DNA of 64,000 bases from Riptortus pedestris (lineage: Eukaryota > Arthropoda > Insecta > Hemiptera > Alydidae). A program made the translations under genes and the position numbers. The notes under the pieces were generated by a model. It had not been told where the DNA came from. It worked only from the letters and a program-made list of their open reading frames with translations, and did not search any database. How positions within the stretch are numbered: position 1 is the first letter of the stretch; each line of letters starts with the position of its first letter. Below, one piece after another: positions 1-11,205 of this stretch. The stretch covers positions 111,242,501 to 111,306,500 of the forward strand of contig CM032230.1 of assembly GCA_019009955.1 (NCBI GenBank), written 5' to 3'.

Positions 1-268
1 CCCGGATAATTTTCAAGATTGAGAATAAATGTAAATAACAATATTTATAGAAAATTTAATTTGCAAATAGATTGATTCTATACATTGTTTCGATCCGCCG
101 TATAGTAACGGAGATATATAGAATTTTCAAAAATCCTCCCCTCTAAACCCTTTCCCACTGGTTCGATTTCAGCCATTAACGAACTTGATCTGTCTTTTTA
201 CATAAAACGTTTAAATATCGAGTTTCGTAACGATCAAACAAACATCGCTACCGCTAGAGCGATAACAG

Positions 269-327
<59 letters not shown>

Positions 328-330
<3 letters not shown>

Positions 331-942
331 TCAACCGCAAAAAAAACCGGACACTTCATTTTTGTCGTGTTAAAAGCTAATTTTCAGCACTTTTCTTTAT
401 GTGGGTATTCTAGTTATTACAGAGAATTTAGAGTCTATGTCCATTGAACTAATCCCTTCAGGATTAGTAAACAATTAGATAAAACTCAGATTATATTTAT
501 TTGTCGTGAAGTTGATCGATTCTAAACTGTAAGTAGTTTTTCAAACATTTAAACATCTTTAATTATTAACCAAGCATTTTCTTTAATTAATGTTTTATTT
601 TTATTTCGGTCCAGAATAATGGGTCTTTCAAACTTAGATGGAACGCCGGAGCTTACGTTACATTGCCGAAACGCTTGGGGTAGCGAAGTCTACCATTCAC
701 TGTAATAAGAATGAAGAATAATTTTTTTTTTTTAAATGTGTTAATTTATCTTTTTATTTTTTTTTATTTTGTATTTTTGTGTAAATAATCAATAAAAATT
801 AATCACTTTTGGTAGATTTTGTTTAAATAACCTATAGATTAGCCAATTATTTTAATTAAAAAGATTAATATACATATATATTAAGTATTTAACAAAATTA
901 TAAGACTAAATCTAAGTGTCCGGTTTTTTTTGCGGTTGAGTG
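328..942 (+). mobile_element. Short Tc1/mariner-type transposon with perfect 29-bp inverted repeats
   Basis: The ends at 328-356 and 914-942 are perfect inverted repeats of 29 bases, starting CACTCAACCGC and ending CCGGACACTT, with an A8 run between. The element lies inside the (TA)n tract of a HINE copy, which fits TA target use, although the duplicated TA cannot be told from the surrounding TA repeats. Inside is a 27-codon remnant resembling the helix-turn-helix of a Tc1-like transposase (638-721). There is no room for a catalytic domain, so at 615 bp this is an internally deleted, non-autonomous element. Confidence 0.85.
638..721 (+). pseudogene. Remnant N-terminal HTH of a Tc1-like transposase
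   Basis: Reads MERRSLRYIAETLGVAKS then TIHCNKNEE and a stop. The pattern RSLRYIAETLGVAKSTIH matches the first DNA-binding helix-turn-helix of Tc1/mariner transposases, where an IA..LGVSKSTI-like core is typical. A preceding ATG at 620 (MGLSNL) in another frame suggests the original start, joined by a frameshift. The DDE catalytic domain is absent. Confidence 0.65.
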
Positions 943-943
943 T

Positions 944-1002
<59 letters not shown>
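943..1002. repeat. (TA)n microsatellite, right half of a split HINE tract
   Basis: About 30 TA units follow the right end of the Tc1-like element. They are the continuation of the tract at 273-327. Confidence 0.9.
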
Positions 1003-1007
<5 letters not shown>

Positions 1008-1114
1008 GAACTGACCTCATTTTCGTCATCTCCAGGGTAGGATCAATGGGCATTTGAAGAAAATATTTGAAAATTGCGTCATGAGTACGACCTGAATAGC
1101 TGATTTCCCTTAAG

Positions 1115-1533
1115 AAGCCCGCCATATGTTCATTTTGTGCATTTTTATATGGTGTTCTATCTCCAAGAGGTGATCTGTAAGTTAACTGAACATTATTCCT
1201 TATATACAGACAGCTCAAGGGAACAGGAAATTAGGTCCCGAATTCCTTATATATCCCGATGTTTTTGGCCATATTGCGAAGGTCGGGCGGGCTCTCTTAG
1301 TGGCTTTAGTGCAGAAATGACCCTGAAGAGAGTTCACGCTTACGGGATTTTAATTAAAATTAATAACAATAAAAATAATTATATATATTTAACTATAAAG
1401 GCTTAATAATATATATATGAATGTTTCTTTGTTTGTCCGCTACACGTTCCTTTACCATTCATTACCTTAAGATAATATTTTACTGGTAATTCTGAGCACT
1501 TCCGGAAAGCCTTTACAATTTAAACCAGATATA
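1115..1533. other. No recognised feature
   Basis: Open frames here, including an 89-codon plus-strand frame at 1137-1406, show no domain I recognise and run into AT-rich repeats. Confidence 0.5.
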
Positions 1534-2083
1534 CTAGGTTGTTACAAAAGACCTTGTTCACAAAATTTCACATTTCAGTCAAATTTCAGTTCACAAACTC
1601 CCATTTCTTCGGCTAATTCTCGAGTTGTGACATGTAGATTCCTACCAACAGACTCAAGTAGCACTGGATCATCGACGACTGAAGGACGACCTGAAACTAT
1701 GGTTCATCTTCAAGGCTTGTATTCCCAGAATTAAACCGCCTGAACCAAAATGCGGCCGTGTTTCGATGCACCACACTTTCCCCTTCCACTGCACAAATTT
1801 CCTCGGCTGAGGCCTTTGCACTAAAACCTTTTTTCCAATAATGCCTCGGAACACAAATTTTCCACAAGAAGGCCGCGGATGACAAATTTTTCTTCCGACA
1901 TTTCTAGTGAAATTTAATAAACTGAATGAAAAGCAGGGACAGTTGGCGTACATAAATAATTAGAGGATTAGTTAATGTAAACATTGACATAAGAATTGTA
2001 TTCGTCAGAGATGAAATAAGGATTAAATTAGAGACCTCAATGTAAACAACTTGATATGCACAAGGACTTTTGTAACAACCTAG
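1534..2083 (-). mobile_element. Internally deleted mariner-type transposon with TIRs and TA duplication
   Basis: The left end starts CTAGGTTGTTACAAAAG at 1534, and its inverted copy CTTTTGTAACAACCTAG ends at 2083. The two ends match over about 27 bases with two differences. Both are flanked by TA (1532-1533 and 2084-2085), as expected for mariner. The minus strand carries the N-terminal DNA-binding part of a mariner transposase (1575-1901) and runs almost directly into the other end, so the catalytic domain has been deleted. Length is 550 bp against roughly 1.3 kb for complete mariners. Confidence 0.88.
1575..1901 (-). pseudogene. Broken mariner transposase, N-terminal paired-like domain only
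   Basis: The minus strand starts MSEEKFVIRGLL, changes frame near 1860, and continues HYWKKGFSAKASAEEICAV, then FRRFNSGNTSLEDEP. After a stop near 1698 and another frame change it reads SGRPSVVDDPVLLESVGRN and TTRELAEEMGV. This order (Y..KG.SA.EAA.EIC, then RF.SG..SLED.P.SGRPS, then TTRELAE..GV) is the bipartite HTH region of mariner/Mos1-type transposases. At least two frame changes and a stop break it, and the DD34D catalytic region is missing. Confidence 0.85.
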
Positions 2084-2085
2084 TA

Positions 2086-3125
2086 TTTGTGGATTTTGAA
2101 AATTCATGATATTTTGTAAAACAAAATGGGTAATGGCGTTCCATAGTAACAGCGTATATGAATCGAAATTAGCTAAAGGTGGAATTACTATCCTATTACG
2201 AATCACCAGTTCTACAACACGAGATAAATAAAAATGAAATTGCTTTATTAGTTTTGAATAATAAATTCAGTATTTTTAAATATTTGTTCAACATCGTGTG
2301 GTTCACCAGCATTTACTTTAATTGCGTCACAAATGCAATGCACCTCTATACTTAATTCAAAATTATTTCACCCATATTTGCGATTTGGTTTGTACATATA
2401 GAGTTTTGTTCCTTTTGATCGGGGTGTGTAGCATGGAAGAAGAGGCGCCATGTTTGGGAGTACCGCGGGGTGAAAATAAATTTTTAACAGCAAAATGGAT
2501 GAGTTTGTTTCGGGGAGCGGCAAAATAGATTTGTTGGGAATCTCTCCCTCTTCCAATTTACTCATACACAGAATAAATTCGATATATCAAACGTTTTTAT
2601 TTATTAGGGTGAAAAATGCATTCACTTATGTGATAATAAATTTAGTGGATACACATCCCCACTAATTATTTTAGATTTCTTAAGCTTTCGGTTGAAGTTC
2701 AATGCTTGTTCCACCATAAACGGGATGCCTACTAATGGGGAAATAGTTAAATAAATCAAATTGTTGACGTTTTTTTTTTTTTTTTTCTTTTTTTCCCACC
2801 TCTGCCCCTGCTGCACCTTTGGGTTTCCCCACACCAGCGGTCTCCATTTAATAAGAGATATAAAATTTTGAATACATAAATTGGGCCAAGTAACTTAGCC
2901 TAACTCACCGAGCACGGCTAAGAATTAAAGTGCAACATTTGAGAGATTTGGTTTAAGTCCGAAAAGTCTTAGGGGAACCTGCGACTCCTTTGCCTCTGTT
3001 CAAAGAAGTGGCAGCAAGAGCCTAACTAACAAATTGTTGACGTATGTCCCCTGTGCCCCTCAGCGTAGCGAGGCAATTGATCAGCTCGGTAACTACTTTA
3101 AATTAATAATTAAGTTGTTATGAGG
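2086..3125. other. No recognised gene; simple T-run
   Basis: Only short frames are present. A T-rich run lies at about 2770-2798. I see no element ends. Confidence 0.5.
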
Positions 3126-3234
3126 TTTCCCGTAAGGTCATGTTCAGATTGTAAACATAACACGAATTTCGAAAAATTTCTTCAAGTGTCAACGATCCTA
3201 CCTAGCAGATGACGAAAATAAGGTCCGTTGAAAA

Positions 3235-3292
<58 letters not shown>

Positions 3293-3790
3293 CTGTTACT
3301 GCTCTACCGGTCGCAATTATTGTTAATCGTCACCAAACTCGATATTTAGTCGTTTTATGCAAAAAGAAAGATCAAGTTCGTTAACGGCTGAAATCGGACT
3401 AGGGGGAAGGGGGGGTGGTCTGGAGGGGAGGTTTTTTGAAAATTCGAAATATCTCCGTTACCATACGTCGGATCAAACATTTGTATAGAACCAATCTTAT
3501 TGCAAATTAAATTTACTATAAATATTGTTCTATACATTTATTCTCTATCTTGAATATTAACCGAGATATTTGCATTTGTATTGTGTGTGTGGTCGGCAGG
3601 AGTCGGCTATGTTCGGGATTTTCCGCCGACAGCTAGGGCGGCCATTTCCGTAACTGCTGCCGACCTTACTACTACTGCCGTTATTAATAGGCAGATTTCT
3701 CTATTGTAAAACGTCACGTGGGAATTCTGCTTAGTACCTCGAAATGGGTACTCAATGCTTAGTTTACGCAGCCCGTGCGTGACGGACTTT
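3126..3790 (-). mobile_element. HINE-like repeat, type A, damaged 3' palindrome
   Basis: A degraded 3' palindrome (TTTCCCGTAAGG at about 3127) is followed by TTCGAAAAATTTCTTCAA, GATGACGAAAATAAGGTCCG, a (TA)n tract at 3240-3288, the conserved TCAAGTTCGTTAACGGCTGA block and ATTAACCGAGATATTTGC. The type A module TTCCGCCGACAGC follows. The 5' end reads AGTTTACGCAGCCCGTGCGT then GACGGAC at 3781-3787. About 25 extra bases duplicate GCTTAGT just before the end. Confidence 0.85.
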
Positions 3791-4024
3791 CTTTAATATT
3801 AACGAGATGTTTGCATTTTATAGTTTTTTGTTTTCAGTAAACCTTCCCCCCCCCTCTTACTCATGTCACATTAACAATAAGCTGTTATATTATGAAGCAC
3901 ATTATTTGAAGCGCAAATAGTAAATATTGTTCTCATTGAACTATGACTTTTTGAGATAAATGCAAATACGTGACAAATGTGGGAATTCGTCTTAGTTTAC
4001 ACAGCCCCTGCGTGACGGACCTTT
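3791..4024 (-). mobile_element. HINE-like repeat fragment, type C, 5' half only
   Basis: Directly abuts the previous copy. It has TTAATATTAACGAGATG, then CTCATGTCACATTAACAATA, AAATATTGTTCTCATTGAAC, AAATGCAAATACGTGACAAA and the 5' end CAGCCCCTGCGTGACGGACC. The (TA)n tract and 3' palindrome are absent. The join to the neighbour suggests recombination between copies. Confidence 0.8.
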
Positions 4025-5639
4025 TACTACTGCACACCCAAACGACGACGAAGGATATGTAATACCAGAACCATAGGGAAGGATCCTCATTTACTGTATT
4101 TGTTTTCCATGTCAATCCGTATGACAGAGGGCATTAGTTTTTGCATGCACCTCCTGACATTATTATTATTTGATTATTGTTTGACCGATTTTTACGAAAA
4201 ATATTAATTCAAGTTTCATTTCATAGTTAAAAATTGTTGTTCATCTTGTGGGTAAAATATTTTATAGATTTAATGCATTCAGACAAAGCTTCTGCTTTTC
4301 TCGGAAAAATTATGTTTGCGATTGAGAATTTGAAGCAAACGGTTGTAATTAATATGGTCAAGTACTCATACATTGTATACTTCTAATTTTATACAATTAT
4401 AAATTGTTTTATTAAACCAAAATAAATATTCTTTTATTCTTAATACATACAACTGTTGTTTTTTTTTTTTGGATTTTAACAAAGGTTTGCTACTTCCAAC
4501 AGAGGTTTGCTACTTCCAACACAGGTTTTTAAGAGATGAAATAAATATTGGTATGAAAAGTAATGAATATTCATACTTGGAAGAGGCGAGGAGCTAACGC
4601 GATCCCAGCTACACATTATTTTTTATAAGGAAGCCTTTAACATTATTCTTGGCTAAAAGTAAAGTAGGCTCAGAGCAGCTTGTAATATCCGTTAAAATTC
4701 CGCCTCGCCGCTGTATGGCTGTTTTCAATTCGGCTTCTATGGCTGTTCCAGTCAAAACCCATTTACATCTAAATGGAATTATAATGAGAACGGCATTAGG
4801 GACCTGATTTAAAACAATAACTTTTTTTCGCAATATTCCTTTTACCTGGACGTCACTTTTTTTTTTATTCTGAAGTAAATAAATACAGGAATAATACACA
4901 GCTGCATGCCACGCAGCTTTCCTGCAACGAAACCAAATAAGTCAATCAGTGCTCAAAGCTCTTTCTCATGGATTAACTTCATGGACAGAGAATGATTTGA
5001 GAGTATGAATGTTTGTCACTTATTAAATTTATGAATAGGACAAACACCGAGCGTGAAGGAAGTATCAATTCCTTCCTCTTAATTCTGTTGAAGTGCCTAG
5101 CTGTTTGCATCTCATTTGCAACACTTTTGTTTAGCCAGGGCTTATTTTCTCACAGAAAGTACTTTCATAACGTAACCTTAAAAAAATATCAGAAACATAA
5201 CACGTGAAGTATCATGCCATTGTTTAAACATTGTAAAAGAAACAAACTGAAAAATTGAAAGAGTGAGACATTTGACCATTTCCTTTTGTTTATGCTGGCT
5301 GCTTTCATATGCTAGTAGATTCACATTTTGATTGATTTTGATTTTGATTGGTTTTGTGCACGTTCTGTGCATTATAATTGTACGTTATGAACCCTCGTCC
5401 CTGACATCGTTTTTTTCAAATTTACTGCTTCAGTAGAAAGAGTAATTACCTCGACGTTCTGATCATTCTGAGGTATGGTTTTTATAGTTAGTTGACGTTT
5501 TGAAGAGAATTTGCACACTTTCTTACGTTTTGGGCTGAAAATGTCTGCTGAAAAGTTGTGCGACGTACCTGTGGAAAACAAGCTGCTGTCAAAGGAACCC
5601 TTTATCACTTCCTTTTTACTACTTCTTTACGAGTGTTAC
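4025..5639. other. No recognised gene; one 21-bp tandem duplication
   Basis: GGTTTGCTACTTCCAAC occurs twice in tandem at about 4483-4524. Short frames at 4609-4899, 5178-5372 and 5372-5608 have no recognisable domain. Confidence 0.5.
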
Positions 5640-6245
5640 GATGGAGTCATAGTATATTTCATATCAGTGGTATGCTGAACTCTTTGTAACTTTATTATTG
5701 CTGTTCCGCTGGAATCATGGTAACTTTCTTATCAGTGTTCCGGTGGAATCTTCCTAACTTTCTTATCAGTGTTACCCTGGACTCTTTGTAACTTTCTTAT
5801 CAGTGTTCCGGTTGACTCTTTGTAACTTTCTTATCTGAGTTACCCTGGACTCTTTGTAACTTCCTTATCAGTGTTAGGCTGGAATCTTCGTAACTTTCTT
5901 ATCAGTGTTAGCCTGGACTCTTTGTAACTTTCTTATCAGTGTTAACCTGGACTCTTTGTAACATTCTCATCAGTGTTGCGCTAGGCTCTTGGTAACTTTC
6001 TTATCAGTGTTACCCCAGGATTTTGGTATCTTTCTTATCAGTGTTCCGGTGGAATCTTCCTAACTTTCTTATCAGTGTTCCGGTGGAATCTTTCTAACTT
6101 TCTTATCAGTGTTAACCTGGACTCGTTGTAACTTTCTTATCAGTGTTGCGCTAGACTCTTGGTAACTTTCTTATCAGTGTTACGCTGGAATTTTGGTAAC
6201 TTTCATATCAGTATTACGATGGGCTCTTTGTAACTTTCTTATCAG
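5640..6245. repeat. 34-bp minisatellite, about 17-18 units
   Basis: The unit core is GTAACTTTCTTATCAGTGTT followed by a variable segment such as ACCCTGGACTCTTT or CCGGTGGAATCTTC. The core recurs every 34 bases from about 5640 to 6245, with edge units more diverged. The period is not a multiple of three and no frame stays open, so it is not protein-coding. Confidence 0.9.
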
Positions 6246-8110
6246 CATTTAATCGCTTGATCCAATATTGAAACAAGCCTTCTATACCGGCGATACCAAG
6301 CTCCCATCTCAATTTAAGTTTAACCTTTTCTAAATATCCGTTACTGGTATTATAAAGCGCCCAAAAATTCATATTTTTGTTAAGATGATTCTTGAACACT
6401 GAATGAAATAATATGATCAAATTAGATTGTTTTTTTTTTAAATGTTAATTATTAGTTATCAGTCGAGTTAGTAGTTATTACAATATTTGACGATCCTTTT
6501 TTTTTCGTGTTGGGCGTTGATTTGTTTAGGTTTTCATTTGGTTCAGTTCCACCGCTCTACCCCTGACCGTCTAACCTCATAAAATGTATTACTAAACATA
6601 TCAACCGAAGGAGCTTGAAACGGCCTAGCCAATAGAACAACTAAACACCATAAATATGTTGACGAATCTGCCATTAAATAAATGCTCAAAAATATTTGGT
6701 CTAGGGGTCATACTGCATAATATTAAACATTTTTAATCCCATATATCCAGTGAAAGATAATCAGGTGTTTGATCTACCAAATCTACCAAATCATTTGCTG
6801 AGAGGATTTGCTGAAGCAACTCTCTCTAACTCCGTGAATTATCCATTGGGTCAATATATTAATGCTAAATGCGTTTGGAGTGCATAATGCATTTCACAGT
6901 ATTAACCTGTTTCAATAATGTTTCGCCGATAATTAACATTGGATTACATTGATTTCGCCCCCATACAGCTGCAGAGGCATCTGCCAGAATGTATCGATGT
7001 TACTCACTTATTTGCATATTCGTGATGTTTCATAAACTAAGCTTGAAGTTCGGACGAAGCGGGGTATCTCGATATAAAATACCAAATATTGCTCTGACAA
7101 ATAAGCTCATCATGTAATCGTTGAGTATTACTCAATAAAAGTGACCTTTTTGGTTATGAAAATTGAGCAACATATCTATTGTTCTTAGCCGTATCTTAAG
7201 AGAAAAGAAGAGCAAACATTTTAGTAGTCTGCCCCTGAATAAGTATACAGCACTATAAAATCGTAGAAGCCAATGTAAGAGCTAGGATGCTTTGCAGGGA
7301 CCAGATGCTTGTACCACGCTGCAGATAGCTTTCCGTTTCAGAAACCTTTCTCGGAAAACGGAAAATATTTGTGGTCGTGAAAAACAGCACGTACGGCGTC
7401 AAGATAAAACAACGTCAAGATAATGGAGTTGTTAGGCGAATCTGACATCGAAAGGTCAGCGGTAGATGGCACTTCTTGAAAAAATAGACCTGCTAGACTG
7501 CCCAATAAAATGCTGTATGGAACGCCAGGAAGAGGTTGGTCCAGGCAACAGTGACTTAATGCCATGGAGAAGGAAAGACGTAGGTTGGGCACCCGAAGTT
7601 ACAGAAGCTATGGCGGGTACCATCAGGGATTTGTTGTGCCCGCAGTATAGGTCCTTAAAACACTGCAGCACCAAGAAAATAACGTATTGTATATTTCTCT
7701 TAGAAGATATAAAAACTAAACAATAACAATAGATATATCGTGGACCCCTGAGCAAACTGTTCTTCTACAGCTACCCGCTTCAGCACCTTCTCGTCCGAAG
7801 GAATGCTAATTTATTTCAGATTCCTGAGGTTGGTCATAACTCCTGATTTAGGGGTCATAAATCAACAATACAAGTGGTTTGGTGGTAGTAACCAGCAGGA
7901 ATATCAACCAGCCTGGGGAAGGCAGTTGAAAATTAGCAACTCACATGGCGGATAAGAACGTTGGAATGATAGATAAATAGTTTATATTCCTATCACGATT
8001 TTCCTTAGCGAATGAGTTCAGCTTATATAATATTTGTTATCAATAAGGTTATTTTGAAAATAAATAAATAATAATAAATAGATGCGTATGTATATACATA
8101 CATTAATAAA
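6246..8110. other. No recognised feature
   Basis: Mixed-composition single-copy-looking DNA. Overlapping frames on both strands at 7338-7755 are of similar length and resemble nothing I know. Confidence 0.45.
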
Positions 8111-8111
8111 T

Positions 8112-9245
8112 AGTCCGGAGCTGCGTAAACTAAGATTTACCTCATGACGTTTTACAATAAACAAATATACATGCTGTATAATTTCAGAATAATTTTTACC
8201 TCAATCCCTCAAAATTAAGTATTCCAAGAACAAAAGAAGAAGGGGAGGGATCAACAGAACGTATTTGCGTATATTTCACAAAGTAAAAGTTCAATGAAAA
8301 CAATATTTGTATTTAACCCTCCGTCGGGCGCACCTCTGGACGAAACAAAATCGGGCGCACACGACCTGAGAGGCCGCCCACATATTTTAGCCCCCCACTC
8401 CCCATCTAATTAATTTTAATTTTAAACGCTGGGATCTAAGGAAAGCAAATATGCTATTTAGTACGTAAAATAATAACTTTATTAAAATAGAATGAAGCTT
8501 AAACTAAACAAGTAAAATTGATAAGTCGCATTTGGCCTGAGAGGCCAGAGTTAGACTAGCGCTTATTTTTCAAGATATCGACGAACTTCTTTACAGAATG
8601 GCATTAATCTTAGTAAAAGAAACGATTGCAATAGATATATCTTGAAAAAAAATCATCTTCGAAATTAAGGAGCAATTGGGCGCAGTCGGCCTCACAAGCC
8701 ACCTAGGGACCAGTCGGTCTGGATGAAGGATGGCAATAGACTAAAGTAGGGGATTCTAAGCATGAACACAAATCAGGAAATTACTGGGAATGGCCCCTCA
8801 CAGGGGAAACAGAATGAGGCGTGGTATCAAAAAGTATGTTTTCCTGGCCTCTCAGGCTAGCTGCGCCCGACGGAGGGTTAATCTTGGAATGAAGTGGTTC
8901 ATGATATAAGAGCTTATTATTAATATGACATAAGTAGGAGTGGGGGTTTGCTGTAGGCTGAAAACTGAAAAATGAAATATCTCGCTTAATATTCGAGATA
9001 AAGAATAAATGAAAATGAATATATTTATAGAACATTTAATTTATAAAATGATAAGTTCTATACAATTTTTCGATCCCACGTACACTAACGGAGATATTTC
9101 TAATTTTCGAAATTCCCTCCCACCTTTCCGATTTCAGCTCTTTACGAACATGATCTTTCTTTTCGCATAAAATGATTAAATATCAAGTTTATGTAACGAT
9201 CAAACAAAAATTGAGACCGCTGGAGAGTTAACAGACAAATATATA
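8112..9245 (+). mobile_element. HINE-like repeat, type C, split by a piggyBac-type element
   Basis: The damaged 5' end reads GTCCGGAGCTGCGTAAACTA. The long type C module follows (TTTTACAATAAACAAAT; TCAGAATAATTTTTACCTCA; AACAATATTTGTATTTAA), interrupted at TTAA by 8317-8877. It resumes with GAATGAAGTGGTTCATGATA, TAGGAGTGGGGGTTTGCTG and the conserved blocks, and stops at a very short TA tract (9238-9245). The 3' block and palindrome are missing. Confidence 0.85.
8317..8877. mobile_element. Non-autonomous piggyBac-type element with TTAA duplication
   Basis: It is flanked by TTAA at 8313-8316 and 8878-8881. The ends are 16-base inverted repeats, CCCTCCGTCGGGCGCA on the left and its reverse complement on the right. 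TTAA duplication with CCC-starting ends is the piggyBac signature. Several copies of GGCCTGAGAGGCC-like palindromes lie inside near both ends, perhaps transposase-binding sites (inference). No transposase frame is present at 561 bp. The interrupted HINE sequence (GTATTTAAGCTTCGAATAAT in other copies) confirms the insertion point. Confidence 0.9.
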
Positions 9246-9416
9246 AGAGAGCTGAACAGTTACGGAAACGGCCGAACTAGCTTGGGCGGATTCGCGAATA
9301 GAACCGACATCAGCCTATCTCCCCTCCGCTAAAACACTTCCATAAAATACTAAATAAATAAAATTATAAAAAGCAAAATAATGCAACTATAAAAACAAAT
9401 AGATAACAAAAAAAAA
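9246..9416. repeat. Fragment of type B HINE module, then A-rich spacer
   Basis: GAACAGTTACGGAAACGG then CCGAACTAGCTT at 9253-9284 matches the type B module seen at 28.1 and 38.8 kb, but without its ends. The rest, to 9416, is AT-rich filler ending in an A run. Confidence 0.6.
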
Positions 9417-9962
9417 GTCCGTCACGCAGGGGCTGCGTAAACTAAGCAGATTTCCCACATGAAGTTTTACAATAGAGAAATCTGCCTAATAACAACTGTA
9501 GTAGTAAGAAACCTCTAAACCTAAAACATTATTTAGGGCGTAATAACCCTGCAGTTTCTAGCCCAAAAAACAGTTAACCTAACCTCTAAACCTATTCACG
9601 AGGGACGAATAGTTAAGGAAACGCCCGCCAGAGCTCTCGGCGGAAAGTCCGAACATAGCCTACTGGTGACCACACGCAGAATACAAATGCAAATATCTCG
9701 GTTAATATTCAAGATACAGAATAAATGTATAGAACAATATTTATAGTAAATTTAATTTGCAATAAGATTGAATCTATACACTTTTTCTATCCGATGCATA
9801 ATAACGGAGATATCTTGAATTTTCAAAAATCCCTCTCTAAACCCCCTCCCACTGGTCCGATTTCAGCCATTAACGAACTTGATATTCCTTTTTACATAAA
9901 ACGATTAAATTCCGAGTTTGGTAACGATCAAACAAAAATTGCGACCGCTAGAGCGTTAACAG

Positions 9963-10022
<60 letters not shown>

Positions 10023-10068
10023 GAACGGACCTCATTTTCGTCATCTCCTGGGTAGGATCTCAAAATTA

Positions 10069-10141
<73 letters not shown>

Positions 10142-10247
10142 TTGAACGGACCTCATTTTCGTCATCTACTGGGTAGGAAGAAATTTTTTAAACTCGCATC
10201 ATGAGTACGACCTCAATAGCTGATTTCCCTTAAGGGAAATCTCCTAA
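9417..10247 (+). mobile_element. HINE-like repeat, type A, complete, with duplicated 3' block
   Basis: Begins GTCCGTCACGCAGGGGCTGC at 9417 after an A run. Type A module: TGCCTAATAACAACTGTAG, GAAACCTCTAAACCTAAAAC, GAGCTCTCGGCGGAAAGTCC. The conserved central blocks follow, then (TA)n at 9966-10016. The segment TTTTGAACGGACCTCATTTT through TGGGTAGGA occurs twice (10019-10058 and 10140-10178), separated by a second (TA)n at 10074-10137. The 3' palindrome GCTGATTTCCCTTAAGGGAA ends CTCCTAA at 10247. Confidence 0.92.
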
Positions 10248-11205
10248 CAAAGAGATAACAAAAAAAATGCTATAGTAAATTAAGTATAAATCATTCTACA
10301 TTCAAAAATCTTTTCAATAAAATTCTATCTTTTCCAAAATCAATAAGAGATGTTATTCAGCAATGACAAAAAGAGTATACGACAACTATAAAATACATAA
10401 CAGTAAAAATTAAATATAATTCACAATTATTCATTTAGAACAAATAAATGACATTTCAAGATGTTCATTAGAGTCACATAAAACATTGTTGAATTATGTT
10501 TGTTATTTCTGGCCAGTTTTTTGAGAATATCACTTTCTCGGTTTTCATTGCAAAGGAATAACAGTTACAGTAATATCATTGTGCTATTATGTGATATCAA
10601 AATTTCATTATTTTAATAATTTACCACTGTTTCTAATATGAGTTTTAAAAAATCAAAGTATTAATTGTTTTTGTCTCTCTGTTTCTATTTCTGTTGTTAT
10701 ATTTTAAGAAAATAAATAGTCTCATCTAAGTAGCTTGTGTCCAGCCATATATAAAGGCAGGTAAGTAAGTTTGTAGAGGTAACAAATTACAGAATGAAAC
10801 ATTGGAGTCATATATTTGGTGGGAGCCAGCAATTAAGTTATGGCCCTTTAGGACCTCCTTGGCCTGAGTTATGAGTGTCTTGTGATAAACTCACACGTCT
10901 CTCGAGTGGGAAAATAGATCTATTACTTAATTTTATAGCAGAATTTATGAATTTGGTTCTTGGCTGTAGTTATACTGCACAAAATCAAAAATGGTTTTGA
11001 ATAAAACTCCCAATAACTGAATAAAAGTTTTAAAAAATACACATTTTTTTGGCCCAACATATATTACCTATGGCATAATGTTGAGTAGATATTATAGTAC
11101 GTTGCAATTCAGTAGACTGACTGAGCTTTGTTGCCTACCATATTACTCCCTCTCAAGTGGTATTCATGTAGTCCCGGAACCCTTTCCTTTTATTGGTTTT
11201 TTTTT
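10248..11205. other. No recognised feature
   Basis: AT-rich DNA without long frames, element ends or repeats I can identify. Confidence 0.5.

Larger units (their letters stand above)
1..1114 (+). mobile_element. HINE-like repeat, 5' end outside the window, split by a Tc1-like insertion
   Basis: The copy enters at the window edge within the block before the (TA)n tract (GAGAATAAATG, then CGATTTCAGCCATTAACGAA and ACCGCTAGAGCG). The (TA)n tract at 273-327 and 943-1002 is interrupted by the element at 328-942. The 3' block CCTCATTTTCGTCATCTCC follows at about 1014. The terminal palindrome is cut after its left arm (GCTGATTTCCCTTAAG, to 1114), so the copy lacks its last ~14 bases. Confidence 0.85.

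Noticed and set aside
943..1218. Frames encoding long IYIYIY runs (also at 9956, 21484, 36168, 42595, 61754 and others)
   Set aside because: They are translations of (TA)n tracts and HINE flanks, not genes.
5640..6245. Regular 34-bp repeats as a CRISPR array
   Set aside because: No constant repeat with unique spacers. The whole unit is repeated with drift, and the setting is eukaryotic.
7338..7755. Overlapping frames on both strands as a gene
   Set aside because: No domain, similar openness on opposite strands, no codon signal or splice context I can support.
9500..9600. CCTAA-type motifs (CCTCTAAACCTAAAAC, AACCTAACCTC) as insect telomere repeats
   Set aside because: They are a fixed part of the type A HINE module in every copy, not a TTAGG array.
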